A stretch of 64,000 nt of DNA from Sisyra terminalis (GCA_958496175.1 OY292275.1:3472001-3536000); one strand, 5' to 3'. Counted from the first letter of the stretch, positions 1-11,197 are shown. A program made the numbers and translations. The notes: generated by a model from the letters alone, not told the origin.

Positions 1-385
1 AAGTTTTAAATATTTTTAATATCATCCACAGTTATCGTTTCAATTTAGATTTTAATAACTATTTAAAAAAGTTATACTTTTGTATTCGTTAAATATTTTT
101 AAATGCCAATCTCTTTTCTGCATACATTATGATTAAGTACCATCCAAAATTCAAGGAATCATTTTTTGGTAGGTAGACATTTTACGAATCAAACTTTCGA
201 AAAAAAATCAATATCTGAAAATAAAAGTGTTTATAGATGTAAATAACATTATATAACAATTACAACCTTTTTCGAATATACTGGAAACTGACTGGGAATT
301 ACAGTACCAATAAATTATTTCTTGGGACCAACTTTTCTTAACCAAAATTGGAAAATTCAAATTAGTCAGTGCTTCTTTTTTTCCC
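1..385. other. AT-rich sequence, nothing recognised
   Basis: There is no convincing coding frame, repeat or structure. The stretch borders the reverse-transcriptase remnant that starts near 386 and may include further decayed retrotransposon sequence. Confidence 0.4.
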
Positions 386-481
386 CCAATTTATCCTCCA
401 GGAAAAAATCCAAACATTGCGTCTTCGTACCGCCCAATAAGTCTTCCTCCAATTATTTCTAAGCTCTTTGAAAAGCTCATA
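386..481 (+). pseudogene. Jockey-like non-LTR reverse transcriptase, N-terminal palm fragment
   Basis: The plus-strand frame reads PPGKNPNIASSYRPISLPP and then an ISKLFEKLI motif. This is the conserved start of the reverse-transcriptase domain in Jockey/I-type non-LTR retrotransposons (SYRPISLL...KLFEK). Homology stops abruptly near 482, where sequence rich in GGCCGATG begins. A C-terminal piece of the same kind of protein resumes in the same orientation at 2035, so both may be halves of one insertion that a DNA transposon later split. About 250 residues of the RT core that should lie between them are missing. The fragment is far too short to be functional. Confidence 0.75.
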
Positions 482-1144
482 CCCATACGAAGTCGCCGTC
501 GATGGAAAAAATGCCGTAAATCGGCCGATGTCCATCTGCCAGCGATCGGCCAAGTATTGGCTATTAGTAATGGCCCAATTCTGGTTGATTACTGGCATTT
601 ATAATCAATAAAATATTGTTTTTAAAAAGTTTTTTTTCTTTATTTATATTTTTTTAAATTATTATTTTGTATTTTTCGAACGTAAAAAAAATTCACTACT
701 ATTCTTTCAGTTAAATTGCTCATTAACAAATAATTTCTGAGTAATTAAAAAAAAATGTAGTTATAGTTGTTAACGCCGTGTTCTGATATGAAACCGGTGG
801 TTACATAACATCTGCATTAAATATTTTCTTTATTAGAGTTTTTAAAGTCCTTAATTGTAATTAAAAATATTTAATGCAGAGAGAATTTCTTTTGACTGAT
901 TATCGGCTGATCAACGGCCGTGCTCCAGCCGATAATGCAATCTATAATTCGTTGCGCAGGCGCAGTATAATGTAAATCAACTGTTTTTCAGTCGTTTGTT
1001 ACCTTTATCATTGTAGGTTGCTGACAATATTATTATCAAGATTAATTAAATACAGCATTTAATTTAAATAGTTTTTAATTTAAAAAAAATAGTTGCCAAC
1101 AACAAAGTAAAAACTCTGAAATTGAAAATGTAGAAAAGGAGGAT

Positions 1145-1444
1145 GTGACAAATGTTTACAATGATGCCGGTGACACTGATATAACCTCTCAAATCGACGA
1201 TAATATTTATGAGAGTCCTATAAATAGTGATATTAGTATAAATAGTGACTGTGAAAATCTCAACGGTGTAGAAATTGATACGGATTCTAATATTGATTTC
1301 CAAGAAAAATTACGAAACTGGGCTGTGAAAAATATAAACAGTCTTCAATTAAATGTTATTTCGGAGTTATTATTAATATTGAGAGATGGACATCCAACGT
1401 TGCCCAAAACAGCACAAGCTTTACTAGAAACTAAATCTAACTAA
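1145..1444 (+). CDS. Transposon-encoded N-terminal exon, unknown protein
   Basis: A 99-residue open frame starts at ATG 1145. The first half is acidic and Asn/Asp/Ser-rich. The second half has a patterned stretch, FQEKLRNWAVKNINSLQLN, then LLLILRDGHPTLPKTAQALL. From memory, the pattern (LRxWAxxxxI...LLxILRxxxPxLPKxAxxLL) resembles the start of uncharacterised insect and aphid proteins encoded by DNA transposons. I infer it is the first coding exon of the surrounding transposon, with the rest deleted or spliced on. A later open stretch (about 1600-1710) before the AATAAA could be a terminal exon. No catalytic domain is visible, and a host gene is unlikely given the flanking subterminal repeats. 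Confidence 0.4.
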   Translation: MTNVYNDAGDTDITSQIDDNIYESPINSDISINSDCENLNGVEIDTDSNIDFQEKLRNWAVKNINSLQLNVISELLLILRDGHPTLPKTAQALLETKSN

Positions 1445-1769
1445 CTAATCTAACTGTTTTTGCCCATTCTATATTTTTCCCATTTATTAATCCCTTCTAA
1501 TGCTTGTTAAGTCTTCTTCTAGTGAATAGGATAACTTTAGTTTTGTTATCATTGGTCTTAATTTTCCATTTTCTAAAAAAAATCATTATTCTTTTTAAGG
1601 GACTATTCTGTTGGCCACTGTATCAGCTCTTCAGGAGGATGCAAAAATTACTGTATCATCAGCATATAGGGAAAGGAAAGTTTCGGGTGTCCACGAGATA
1701 TTATTTATCTATCTAATATAATAAAGAGGAAAAATTTGATTGTTTGCTTTATATTTTAAATAGTAATAA

Positions 1770-2015
1770 TTTAAATAGTACGTGGCCCATTGCTAAGCCC
1801 AATAACCGGCCGATGATCAACTACCATCAATCGGCCGATGATTTGAATAATACGTGGCCCATTACTGGGCTCATTAATCGGCCGATGATCAACTGCCATT
1901 AATGGGCCGGGGTTATCATTTGTATATTCAGCCGTCCATGGGCCATTAGAAGACGCCAATGATTGGCCGTTAATTATCATCCTTCGCCCGGCGATGGGCC
2001 ATCCGAGGGCCGGTT
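1770..2015. repeat. GGCC/GGCCGATGATCAAC subterminal repeat cluster
   Basis: The motif GGCCGATGATCAACT and its variants, mixed with GGCCCATTA and GGCCATT words, recur about ten times within 240 bp. Adjacent copies are partly inverted. Similar words occur at 510-590 at the other end of the block. The composition is far GC-richer than the surroundings. Dense short subterminal repeats are typical of transposase binding sites in DNA transposons. Confidence 0.6.
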
Positions 2016-2034
2016 TTCAAACTTTGTATGGGTG

Positions 2035-2580
2035 GTCAACTTCACTCTCAGAAGAAGCAACTGCCTCACCGTTTATGTCAAAGGGTTGGGTATTTCAGAA
2101 TCGAGTTCGGTGAAATATCTCGGACTTTACCTCGATGAAAGATTTACCTGGAGTACCCATATAGCAAAAAAGAGAACCCAAACCATGCAGAGGTTCAAAC
2201 AGCTATACTGGCTTATGGGAAGGAAATCCACAATGTCTTTGGAAAATAAACTGCTCCTATACAAGGCCATAATAGTTCAAATATGGAGCTATGGGATTGA
2301 ATTATGGGCTTGTGCCAGCAAATGAAGCACCAAAATGATCCCAAGATGTCAGTCAAAAATTTTACGAGCGATCGCGGATGCGCCATGGTATGTCACCAAC
2401 GATATGCTGCATAAAGACCTGCACATATGTCCGATCTCAGAAATGGTCAAACAAAAAAGTGAAGCTCACTTTATACGTCTGATGGAGCACACAAATCCGT
2501 TGATGGGACCACTTCAAAAGCACTCAACCATTAGAAGACTGAAATCAAAAAGAATTCCATATGAGCTGACATCAGAGTAG
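2035..2580 (+). pseudogene. Jockey-like reverse transcriptase, C-terminal part, with in-frame stop
   Basis: The plus-strand frame reads VNFTLRRSNC, then SSVKYLGLYLDERFTWSTHI, YGIELWACASK, a TGA stop at 2323-2325 and, in the same frame, QSKILRAIADAPWYVTNDML. These are the thumb and C-terminal landmarks of Jockey-clade RTs (KYLGxxLDxRLTWxxHI, YGxxLWGCA, NxxLRxIxxAPWYVxNxxLHxDL). The frame ends at TAG 2578-2580, then about 60 bp of 3' sequence and an A-rich tract near 2645-2660 that looks like the retrotransposon 3' end. The in-frame stop and the missing central RT show that it is dead. Confidence 0.85.
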
Positions 2581-2796
2581 TAGGAAGATGTTCCACTGGG
2601 AACTTCTTCATCAAGCCATTTGGAGCTCAAGAGCTCCAGCCAATTTAAAAAAAAAATATTCTAAAAATAAAAAAAATACTTAGAAATCATCTGTACCATT
2701 TTCAATTAACATTGATAGGTACATATTTTAATGAAACCTATTTTTAACTTGAAGACCAATCCAAAACTCATTTTTTTGTAGTTCTATTTTCAAAGA
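2581..2796. other. Retrotransposon 3' tail then AT-rich spacer
   Basis: A short untranslated segment follows the RT stop and ends in an A-rich tract (about 2645-2680), consistent with a non-LTR 3' end. Unremarkable AT-rich DNA runs from there to the next inverted repeat. Confidence 0.45.
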
Positions 2797-3608
2797 ACAT
2801 AGGACGATAAGTATAGTGAATCGGCCCTAGAAGAGTATTTGGTGCATAACTTCAGAATATGTTGGCACTATTAAGATACAATAATTCGACAAGTTTCAGA
2901 TCCCTATGTATAACCGTTTCATCAAAAATTGAAAAAAGCTGGAAATCAGAATCAATGAGACGTTTTTATCATACTCATCCATTCCATGCATATTACAAGT
3001 TGCAATCTTAAATGCATAACAATCTTATTGTATAAGACAACACTTGATGCAAACTTAATCATAATAGTGCCAAATAATTTTTATATTAACGATTGAATTC
3101 ATTTAATAGGAAACAATAATTTTCTTATTATTGTTTTTAATATTTTCTGTTATTTGCACTCGTTTAGTAATCGAATAAGCTCTGTTTCCATTTATTGGAT
3201 TACTGAATTTTGGTGTAAAAAAATTGGTCCTTATTTTTTTTCAATATGGCATACCGTTTTATAAAATTTAAAAACACATAACTAAAGGAAATTGGATGGG
3301 GAATTCGAAAAAAATAGTTTCGTAATTATTCCAAAATTGTATCATGGTTAAAAATTGAAATTAAAAGAAGAAGCTCTCTTTTTTCAAGGATCTTATAAAC
3401 CGATAAAGCTCTTAATTTTTTTTCTAGAAGTTACCATCAGCCCCTATAACAATTCCAAAATTCTTGATTTCAGATTTTTGAAGAAACGGTTATACGTAGG
3501 GATCTGAAATTTGCCGAATTATTGTATCTTAATAGTATCAACATACCCTGAAATTATGCACCAAATACCCTTTTGGGGCCGATTCACTATACTTATCGTC
3601 CTATGTCC
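2797..3608. mobile_element. Long-TIR non-autonomous element (about 0.8 kb)
   Basis: The two ends are inverted copies over about 130 bp (2797-2930 against 3474-3608). Both start with ACATAGGACGATAAGTATAG and continue through matching words such as AGTGAATCGGCC, TTTGGTGCATAA and AAGATACAATAATTCG. The centre is AT-rich and non-coding. This is the structure of a MITE or deletion derivative of a cut-and-paste transposon. No clean target-site duplication was found, so no superfamily is assigned. Confidence 0.7.
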
Positions 3609-4029
3609 TTGTTTCAGAAATAATTTTTATAAATCTGTAATCAAATTGCGGCTTCAATAAAACTATGAAATATCTATTTACGTATAACAAGCACCCATGC
3701 TTAGAAATGCCCAGATTTCGGCCAAAAAGCCATGTAGGAAAACGCAAAAAGTATTATATATCCTAAAAAAAGTATTAATCAAAGATGATGATGATTAAAA
3801 GATGAATATTTTCACTAAGCCCTTTGCAATATTAATAATATTTTTCAGGAGTTTTCACAAAACATACATGCAAAAGGGAATTCAAATTGTTTTTTATTTG
3901 ATTCGGGATTCCCGGATTCATCTTCCTAGAAAAGGAGGCATTGCCTACTTCCTCATCTTTTTGTATTTCAAAACAGGATGCTCCGCAGTAATTAGAGGAA
4001 TATTGGAACAATATAAACGACTAATTAGT
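3609..4029. other. AT-rich spacer
   Basis: There is no recognisable gene. A 104-codon frame at 3802-4116 runs into the Helitron-derived repeat that follows and is judged a chance frame. Confidence 0.4.
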
Positions 4030-4956
4030 TCGAAAAAATTAATTAATATTAAATTTCTGTTTTTGTTATATCATTTTAATAATAGCTTTTTAAATAATGT
4101 CATTTCACAAAATTAGTATGAAAGTTTAGGTAGTAGGTACATACTTATACCAAATACGAAGAAGGCGATTTTTAATTTTTGTTTGTTTTTCAACAATCAA
4201 ATTTTTAAAAATCCATAAGTTCATAAGTGAGCCATTAAGTTTTTTGGCTTTCACATATTGTAAACCTGAAAATCCGAAATACGTATTCACAAATAAATAC
4301 ATTTGTGAGCGAATATCGAGTGGCGAGAAATTCGGCGTACTAAAAGAAAATGGTTTAATTATATAGTTGAAATTCAGATATTTTAATAATAAGTGCATAG
4401 ATATACAATGGTTCAACTTGATTATGGAGAAACTGGGTTTCGTGCAATTGAACAAATTTTAATTTCGCGGTAGTTTTGTACATTGTAGTATTGAAATAGT
4501 TTCGAGAAAAGGGTTCATTCGAGAGTCGAGACAATGAAATGGGATTTTCACTAATATTCTTAATATCTAGGCGAGTATTTTGATAACTTTTTACTGTTTT
4601 AAGTCATAATTAAGACCGACTTAATTGAACTTGACGATATTTTTTATGTATAGATACTGATTGATTTATGGATTATTTGGTTCATGGTAGGTATACGCAA
4701 TTGAACATACTTTTTTTAGATATTTATAAATATTTTTTGAAAATTAATTGATCATTACATACAAATATTTTATTCTAAGCAACAGTTCATTAAATGTGTC
4801 TTTTTAAATTTGACATAATAGTGTTTTCAGGTATGATTGTTTTTCGTAAAAAAAATAAGAAAAAATTTTTTTCATATACCCCTACAAATAGCAAATTTAA
4901 AAAGAAAATATAATCTACACCTACGTTCCGCAGACGAGGTCGAGGAGATCAGCTAG
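4030..4956 (+). mobile_element. Helitron, 3' portion (mosaic of groups A and B)
   Basis: It ends with CGAGGAGATCAGCTAG (CTAG at 4953-4956) followed by T, the same terminus as the other Helitrons here (CTRR-type 3' end with a T flank). Sequence 4030-4210 matches the interior of group A copies (about 9123-9290). Sequence 4370-4956 matches group B copies (reverse complement of 49069-49560). The copy is therefore a mosaic of two sequence groups. No TC 5' end was found, so it is 5'-truncated or decayed. Any short frames in it are not coding. Confidence 0.65.
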
Positions 4957-7261
4957 TTTTCAATAAAATAGTTTTGTTACCCCAAAAGTCTGCCGGTTTT
5001 TTTTTCGTTTTATGTCTCAAAAGAAAAGAAAATTTAAAAAGAAGTTTCTTACCATGTTTCAAACATTTTTTTATCATAGCTTTTTTTCAACAGAATTTTA
5101 TTGAGAGAAACTTTGCCAAGTTTCCATCCATCCACTGTGTTTGTATATATACTGAGAAACTTACTTGGATAATTGTTCTTAATGAGGAAACTAGTACGAC
5201 TTGAATTTATTATATCGCTCAAAAAATCCATGAATTTTAAACAGAGAAAAACACCAACTCTATCTTCAGCCATCATTAATCTACAACGAAAATATTAATA
5301 TCAAGTGTTTATTTCAACTTTTCAACCGTAAAAATATTAGATAAGTTCAAGATGTCAATGTGCGTTGCGAACGCCATGTTTATTTCTCTGGTCTGGTTAT
5401 TTTTTTTTTATTTTTTTTTGTCTTTCAACAATTTATTAGAATGTTTTTCTTTCTTTTGTAAAAGCTCTTAAAAGCATAATTAACAAAAAGCTCAAATAAA
5501 TTGCTTTGCTTTTATTAAGCGTCGCGCCACCTCCGCCTATCCGTATATGGTAAAAGTTTCCAACCCCACCGCACCACATACACACCTCCATTTTTATTCA
5601 TTATTTATCCTAATTGTCCTCGTGGAAATATTGTTTGTTCACTTTTGTTAAAGTTAATTTATTAATAAAAATATTAATTCATCCAGTGCAAGTTTTCGGG
5701 CAATAAATTTCAGTCCTTATAACAATGAAACGTACGTACGTAAGGTAGGCAACCAACGACGCCAGTTTTCGGGGGATGATTTTATTCAAATTTGCACTGT
5801 TGTCGTAATTAAAACCCAAATTACAACGGGACTTGTTTCAGTTTTCAGCCACGATTACATCGTGTAATCAACGATTTGATTTAAAATTGCAACTTTTTTT
5901 CCCCCCATTTTCCTCCACATATAATAATGTTGTTATGTATGTTGCAATTAAATTTGAATTGTTCCAAATGGGGTCTGTGCCGGGTGGGTGGCGGGGTCGT
6001 TTAATGTGTCTCGTGTGGGTTTTAATCGAGATATGCTTTATCTTTAGTTTCGACTGCACGATATAATCTATTTAGAGCTTTAAACAAACTATCAACGAGA
6101 GTTATCGGTCGTAAACCCATAACGGTTAATCTATTAGGAGTATTTGGGATTTAAGAGCGGAATTAAATATCGCCGTTATTATCTTCATTTCGGCGAAATT
6201 AAAGCGCTTACGTTTGGGTTGTGAATTTGAATTTGTATGTTTTAGTGTTTAAGGGTTTTAATATCGTTTTTCATTGCTCCACGGAACGACTATTGAAAAA
6301 TTGTTTGCCTTTAGATTGGTTTTCTATGTCCTTTCCTGAAAAAAGATTCTTTTAAAAATTGATCATAGATGGATTAATTAATTAAAAAATATAAAACAAA
6401 TACCTGGGTACTTTATAGAGCCTTAAATATTAAGTTTTTGTCGTTTTTCACGATCGAAACATTTAAGTACCATTTATTGACTCATTGGTTATACCAAAGT
6501 CGTGTTAACGACACTGTTTGGTTAAATTGAATTTCTAAATATAGATTGAATATCTAAGTAAAAGATAAAAAAATATTTATTATTTCGCAATTTTTATCAA
6601 AACTTATCATAATTTAGTATTGTTTGCTCTTCGAGTTTCGTAATTTCCATTTTTTACCTTTTAAAGTGGATTAAACATCCATAAACGTTACATGGGCTTC
6701 CTTTTTAGTTAAAATTTGATATTTTTGAATTTTCCAATTTTTAACCAGCAATTTCTACAACTTTAAACAATAATATATTAAAAAAGAAAATGAAAACAAA
6801 TCTATACCCGACATTTAGGGAACTTCCAGTCTTGGTGGACCATTCAGGAAGTCAAAAGTGTTAACAAAAAATATGTAATTCTGCAACATAATAAACAATG
6901 TTACTTTATGCAAGAAAAACCTTATTAGATTAGTTATTTACCGTTTTTCCTCACATTTCATATTTATCCAATGCTGCTTCATCAGATTTCCATTTATTCC
7001 AGATTTTCAATCACTGCAACATTTTCTAAGCATTAAATACATGAAAAATTCATCATGAAGTTTGTCTAGAAATCGATAACTTTAAAGGTTGATTATTGTA
7101 AAAGTGATTGACCATTGATTTTAAATTTTACCCTAGTTTAACGTTGAAAAATATTTATAAACCTCGCTTCAATTAATCTTCTTATTAAACTTCTATCACA
7201 TTAATTGGCTAACTAATATCAATGGTGAAATTAGTAAAAAGATTCAATTAAAAGCGTTATT
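4957..7261. other. Gene-free region with a GC-richer island at about 5.51-6.07 kb
   Basis: It is mostly AT-rich with no recognised gene. A patch from 5514 to 6060 is less AT-rich, with CpGs, C-rich runs and a GGGTGGGTGGCGGGG stretch near 5975. It contains ACGTACGTACGTAAGGTAGG near 5728, but nothing proves transcription. It could be host regulatory or 5' untranslated DNA. The remainder (6.1-7.26 kb) holds nothing I recognise. Confidence 0.3.
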
Positions 7262-7660
7262 ATTATAGGGCTTCTTTTTTGTAAGTTTCATCGGGTTTAA
7301 ATCCACTATTTTAAGTCCTCTTAGCGATGATACTCTGCTTAACACAACATATGCTTGGCCACTTGGAAAAATCGCTGGTCCTTAATCTATAATCGCAAAC
7401 TTCACCGTTCTCACTTGCTTCTTGTGAACTGCTGATGCCCATGGTAACACTAATGGGAGCATTCTTCTGTGGATTCTTTTCTATAGGACTTATTAAACGC
7501 TCCCCAACGACATGAAATTTGGCCATTACCTCTGGAATATCGAATTCGTGCAAATTATTTGTGTAAAACAGCTTACTGCCCCATTTACCAAACTTTTCGA
7601 AACGTCGATGTTGGATTTCTGTTTTCATTACTTTGGCGCCTAAAAAAATTTTCAATAGAA
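7262..7660 (-). pseudogene. PIF1-like / Helitron helicase C-terminus, frameshifted
   Basis: On the minus strand, one frame reads GAKVM (helicase motif region), then, shifted by one, SNIDVSKSLVNGAV. Further on, the frame reads VHKKQ...AIID (with a stop) and IFPSGQAYVVLSRVSSLRGL. These match the end of the PIF1-family helicase of Helitrons: GAKVMLxRNIDVSxGLVNGA, then the HKSQG region, then the signature SGQAYVALSRV. At least one frameshift near 7620 and an in-frame stop make it a pseudogene. No TC or CTAG end was found close by, so its parent element cannot be delimited. A cellular PIF1 gene is less likely because of the NIDVSxxLVNGA form typical of Helitrons. Confidence 0.75.
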
Positions 7661-7950
7661 AATCCTGTTATCATGTTATTATCAGTAGATGTTATTTTGT
7701 GCGTATCAATACTATTTGATCTGTAAAAATTATTCCCTCACTTTCAAAGTTATAAATCATCATCCTTAGAGTTCGTCTAAAATATGTTTATTCTAGGGAC
7801 CACTCTATTGGTAAAATTAAGTTATACAAATACTACAAAATTTACCATTTTTTTCTACTTAATTTAAGAATCAAGTAGAAAAAACTAGTCATTTATTTAT
7901 GTATTCTAAATGTAGGTATATATTTGACAAAGAACGTAATTAAACACATA
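7661..7950. other. AT-rich spacer
   Basis: Nothing is recognised between the helicase remnant and the hAT target duplication. Confidence 0.4.
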
Positions 7951-7958
7951 TATGTAGT

Positions 7959-9676
7959 CACTGGCGTAGCTAGATAACCAAGGGCCCTGGGGCAAATTAA
8001 AAAATGGGACCCCACTGTTATGTTAACTGATTAGGTTTTATCAAATAAAAATATGACATATACAAATACTTTAAAAATGCTAAACTACTTAAGCTCTTTT
8101 TTGTGCACCTAGAGCAGGTAATAAAAATATTAAACAGTAACAACATAAATTACAATTAATACTTGGTATAGGTCTGGCTAATAAAACTAAATTGGAGAAG
8201 ATTCAAGGGTTTATTATATAAAGGTCGGGCCTACCACCTGACTAAATAACAATTATATTTACAATTTTTTCCTAGCTTTAGTTTTCGCAAAAGTATCAAT
8301 GACTTCATTTAAATCCAAGCTTGATACGGTTTTATTTTCAATTGCTATTAGCGATAAATATCGGAGTCGAGTTTGGCCCATATTATTACTTAAATATTTT
8401 TTTATTATTTTTAATTTTCAGGCAGAAGTACCAGGAATTGTAAAGAATAATAAACATTGCTGAAAATACTCTCGTTAGATCGCATTCTAGCAATCCATAT
8501 TCGCTCATTATCTATACTAATATATAAAATGCTTACGTCTGTCTGTACATTTCGATTTTTAACCCAATTTTAAGGTAAATATTTGTTTCAAGAGGCCCTT
8601 ATTCCAAATTTAACATTTTTAAAATTTTTGTCTGTCTGTCTGTCTGTCTGTGTGTCTCGATTTAACTAAAGAACAGAACAACCAAATTTAATGAAATTTG
8701 GTATTAAGATACAACATAATTTCCCACAGACTATAGGCTACTTATTATTCCAAAAAAATAATAAGGGAAGGTATTTCTTAGGGATGAAAACATAAATTTT
8801 TACACTAGACAGGTGAGTTATATATCATTGGAAAGGTAATTAAAAGTTATAAAATAATCTGTAAAAATATTTTTAGTTGAACTGATAAAGAGCACAGTAA
8901 ATTCAATTTAAATATAAAATATTTGCCTCTTTGAAATATAAATCTTTATATATACAAAACACATAGTTGATGTTAATAGCGTAATGGCTTTTTTTTTAAA
9001 ATTCCTACCCTAAAAAAGTATAAGGGGAACTAAGTTTTTATGAGAAAATGTAGAGTTAATCAACAATCGAAATTTTGAATTTAATAAGTGTTAAAAATAA
9101 ATAAATAATGAATTAATAATAAGTGTCTCTTTTTGTTATGTCATTTTAATAACAACATTTTAAATAACGTCATTTCACTTAATTAGTATGAAAGTTTAGG
9201 AAGTAGGTACTTATACCAAATACCAAAGAGGCAGTTTTTAATTTTTGTTTGTTTTTCAACAAACAAACTTTTTTAAAATCTAATTTTTAAGAACCAATGA
9301 TTGTGACCTGGAGCAATTACTTAACATTAAGTGAGCAATTTTTTGTCATATATTTCATTATCAATCAAAAAATAAAATTTTCCAAACCAACTTTTCTTCG
9401 GTATTTAGAAAAATTTGAAAATCAATTATTGTTATTGAAAATAAATAAAATATTCGAATTTCCTTCCACGCTTTCTATCTATTTCCAACATATCTATTTA
9501 CGTTACGCAGACGAAGTCGCGGGGATCAGCTAGTTTTCGTATATAATTGGAGAACTTCCAACTGAATTCCCAAAAGTTTAGTTCAGTCGAGATTTCTGGT
9601 AAGAATTCGAAAGGCCCCCTGAGCTTAAGGGCCCCGGGGCGCTGCCCCGTCTAGCCTCTAGGTAGCTACGCCACTG
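7959..9676 (-). mobile_element. hAT element copy 1 (CAGTGGCGTAGCTA family), interrupted by a Helitron
   Basis: The termini are (CA)CTGGCGTAGCTAG and, inverted, TAGCTACGCCACTG. It is flanked by 8-bp direct repeats TATGTAGT (7951-7958) and TATGTAAT (9677-9684), a 7/8 match. 8-bp target duplications and CAGTG-type ends are hallmarks of hAT transposons. The inside matches copies 2-4 (about 0.7 kb each) once the insertion 8511-9533 is removed. Remnants of a hAT C-terminal domain are on the minus strand at about 9600-9541 and 8507-8272, heavily decayed. It is non-autonomous. Confidence 0.85.
8511..9533 (+). mobile_element. Helitron group A, complete copy inside hAT copy 1
   Basis: It starts TCTATACTAATATATAAA and ends GTCGCGGGGATCAGCTAG. 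The flanks are A at 8510 and T at 9534, with no target duplication. Helitrons have 5'-TC...CTRR-3' ends and insert between A and T. Joining the flanks (GCTCATTA + TTTTCGTAT) gives the same length and nearly the same sequence as uninterrupted hAT copy 3 (GCTCATTA + TTTCCATAC), so the insertion is exact. A TGTC/TCTG microsatellite lies at 8632-8655. A 78-codon frame (9297-9533) ends on the TAG of the terminal CTAG. It is non-autonomous: no Rep or helicase. Confidence 0.85.
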
Positions 9677-9710
9677 TATGTAATGAAATTTAAATGTAAT
9701 AATCACTACT

Positions 9711-9864
9711 CAAGGTTTATAAATTACACAGGTTACCTCATTAGAAAAAAAAAATGACGTCATACGAAGAATTTTGAAATTTGAATCAGTCTGAAGATAT
9801 GTACGAATTTCTTCTGGATACGTCACGTGGCGCATGAGGTGACCTGTGTAATTGATAAACCTTG
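9711..9864. mobile_element. Small TIR MITE (154 bp)
   Basis: The left end CAAGGTTTATAAATTACACA mirrors the right end (TGTGTAATTGATAAACCTTG), continuing inwards through GGTTACCTCAT / ATGAGGTGACC. The 9-bp word ATAATCACT flanks the element at 9699-9707 and 9865-9873, with three extra bases on the left. The structure supports a short MITE. The class is uncertain. Confidence 0.7.
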
Positions 9865-9873
9865 ATAATCACT

Positions 9874-11117
9874 GTTTCAAATTTGAACTAATTGTTATCA
9901 TTTGGCCCAACTTGATTTTGATTTCATTCAATTCCCAATTTATAAATTCAATACTATAAGTTAAATGTTAGGATATCCGGAAAGTTGCTGTCGATTTTTG
10001 GTAGTTGATATAAGAGCAAATCTGAGCTTTCCACAGAAAGCTCTTAAAAGTTGTGGAGGGATGAAACTTTTAAAATATCTAAAACATGAAGAAAAGTTGT
10101 ATAAAATTATTAAATTTATATAATTCAATAAATATATACCGAAATTTTCCAAATTAGCCCAAATTTTCCGGACAACCAAGGGTGGTGTATGAGTTCTTCA
10201 CGAGGGTACGACAGGAACGGCAACCGGTTAAGCCTTTACCATAATAGGATCGCAAAGTAGTAAAGTTAACATGATTTTATTCTTTACTACTATGTCCATA
10301 GCATCATCATCATTAACCTAAATTTTTATGTTTTTAAATTATTAATATATATCAATTTTTTGCATTTACAATTATCAACTTACATTTTAATTATGCCGTA
10401 AATGGATTTGAACTTACTTAACAATGAAATAAAAGTTTAATTATTACTTTTTTTGAGACATATTCTTTGCACGTGTTTTCATTTTCGGGATGAACGGCAA
10501 TAACGGAAATGCTTTAGAAAAAAATACAAATATTAATTGTGGCACGCCTGAAATTATAACAATGAAATTTTAAAAATTTCAAAGTTCACCCAATCAAAAT
10601 CAAGTAAACGGGGGTTATAATTCAAATTTCTGTAATATCAACAGCGCGAAAATATGAAATAGTTCAAAGAGATTTTCAGATTAAGGATGTTTGTTCAATG
10701 AGATGTTGAGACAGGAACGTTTTGTGGGCTGATGAATTGAGAAAAACCGGATGAAAATCAATGTTTCATATTCGCTGATGATATGCCTACGTTATTCCAT
10801 TGAAAATATAATGTTAGACAAAGTTAATACTTAATTTAATAATGTTGCGAAATAAAAGCACGAGAAAAATATGAATAAAACATAAATGATATTTTGCCAT
10901 GTAGAAAGCCACGCGATGATTCGTTCGCTCCTTGTTCCACTGTTCGTTTTTCCAAAAGGCAATGTTATTAAATTTTAAATAACGTTCGTTCCATGTTATT
11001 TATTTTTGAAAAATTTCAATATTTGAGAAAACATATTTCATGAGCGTATTGATGTAAACTTGTCGTATAATAATGTAGGAAGTAGTGTTGTTAGAAATGG
11101 GCAATACGTCGTCGTAT

Positions 11118-11118
<1 letters not shown>
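9874..11118. other. AT-rich spacer
   Basis: No gene, array or inverted repeat is recognised. Short open frames here have no recognisable motif. Confidence 0.35.

Positions 11119-11192
<74 letters not shown>
11119..11192. repeat. (TA)n microsatellite, about 74 bp
   Basis: This is an uninterrupted TA dinucleotide run. It produces long Tyr-Ile frames on both strands that are artefacts of the repeat. Confidence 0.98.

Positions 11193-11197
<5 letters not shown>

Larger units (their letters stand above)
482..2034 (+). mobile_element. Decayed DNA transposon with GGCC-rich ends, splitting a retrotransposon
   Basis: This block lies between the two halves of a Jockey-like RT. Both ends carry clustered GGCC/GGCCGATG motifs in inverted sense: left about 510-600, right about 1780-2010. 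The interior has a GC-richer promoter-like patch (about 890-980), a 99-codon open exon (1145-1444) and an AATAAA polyadenylation signal near 1721. That is the layout of a protein-coding DNA transposon with multiple short subterminal repeats. The exact termini and any target duplication could not be fixed, so the superfamily is unassigned. An internal deletion is likely, because no transposase catalytic core is visible. Confidence 0.5.

Noticed and set aside
3802..4116. 104-codon plus frame
   Set aside because: Its second half lies in Helitron-derived repeat, it is AT-biased with no domain, and the equivalent region of other copies is not open.
5718..5750. Possible first exon, ATGAAACGTACGTACGTAAG with donor-like GTAAGG
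   Set aside because: The coding part would be five or six codons and the ACGT repeat produces the donor by chance. No promoter or downstream exon found.
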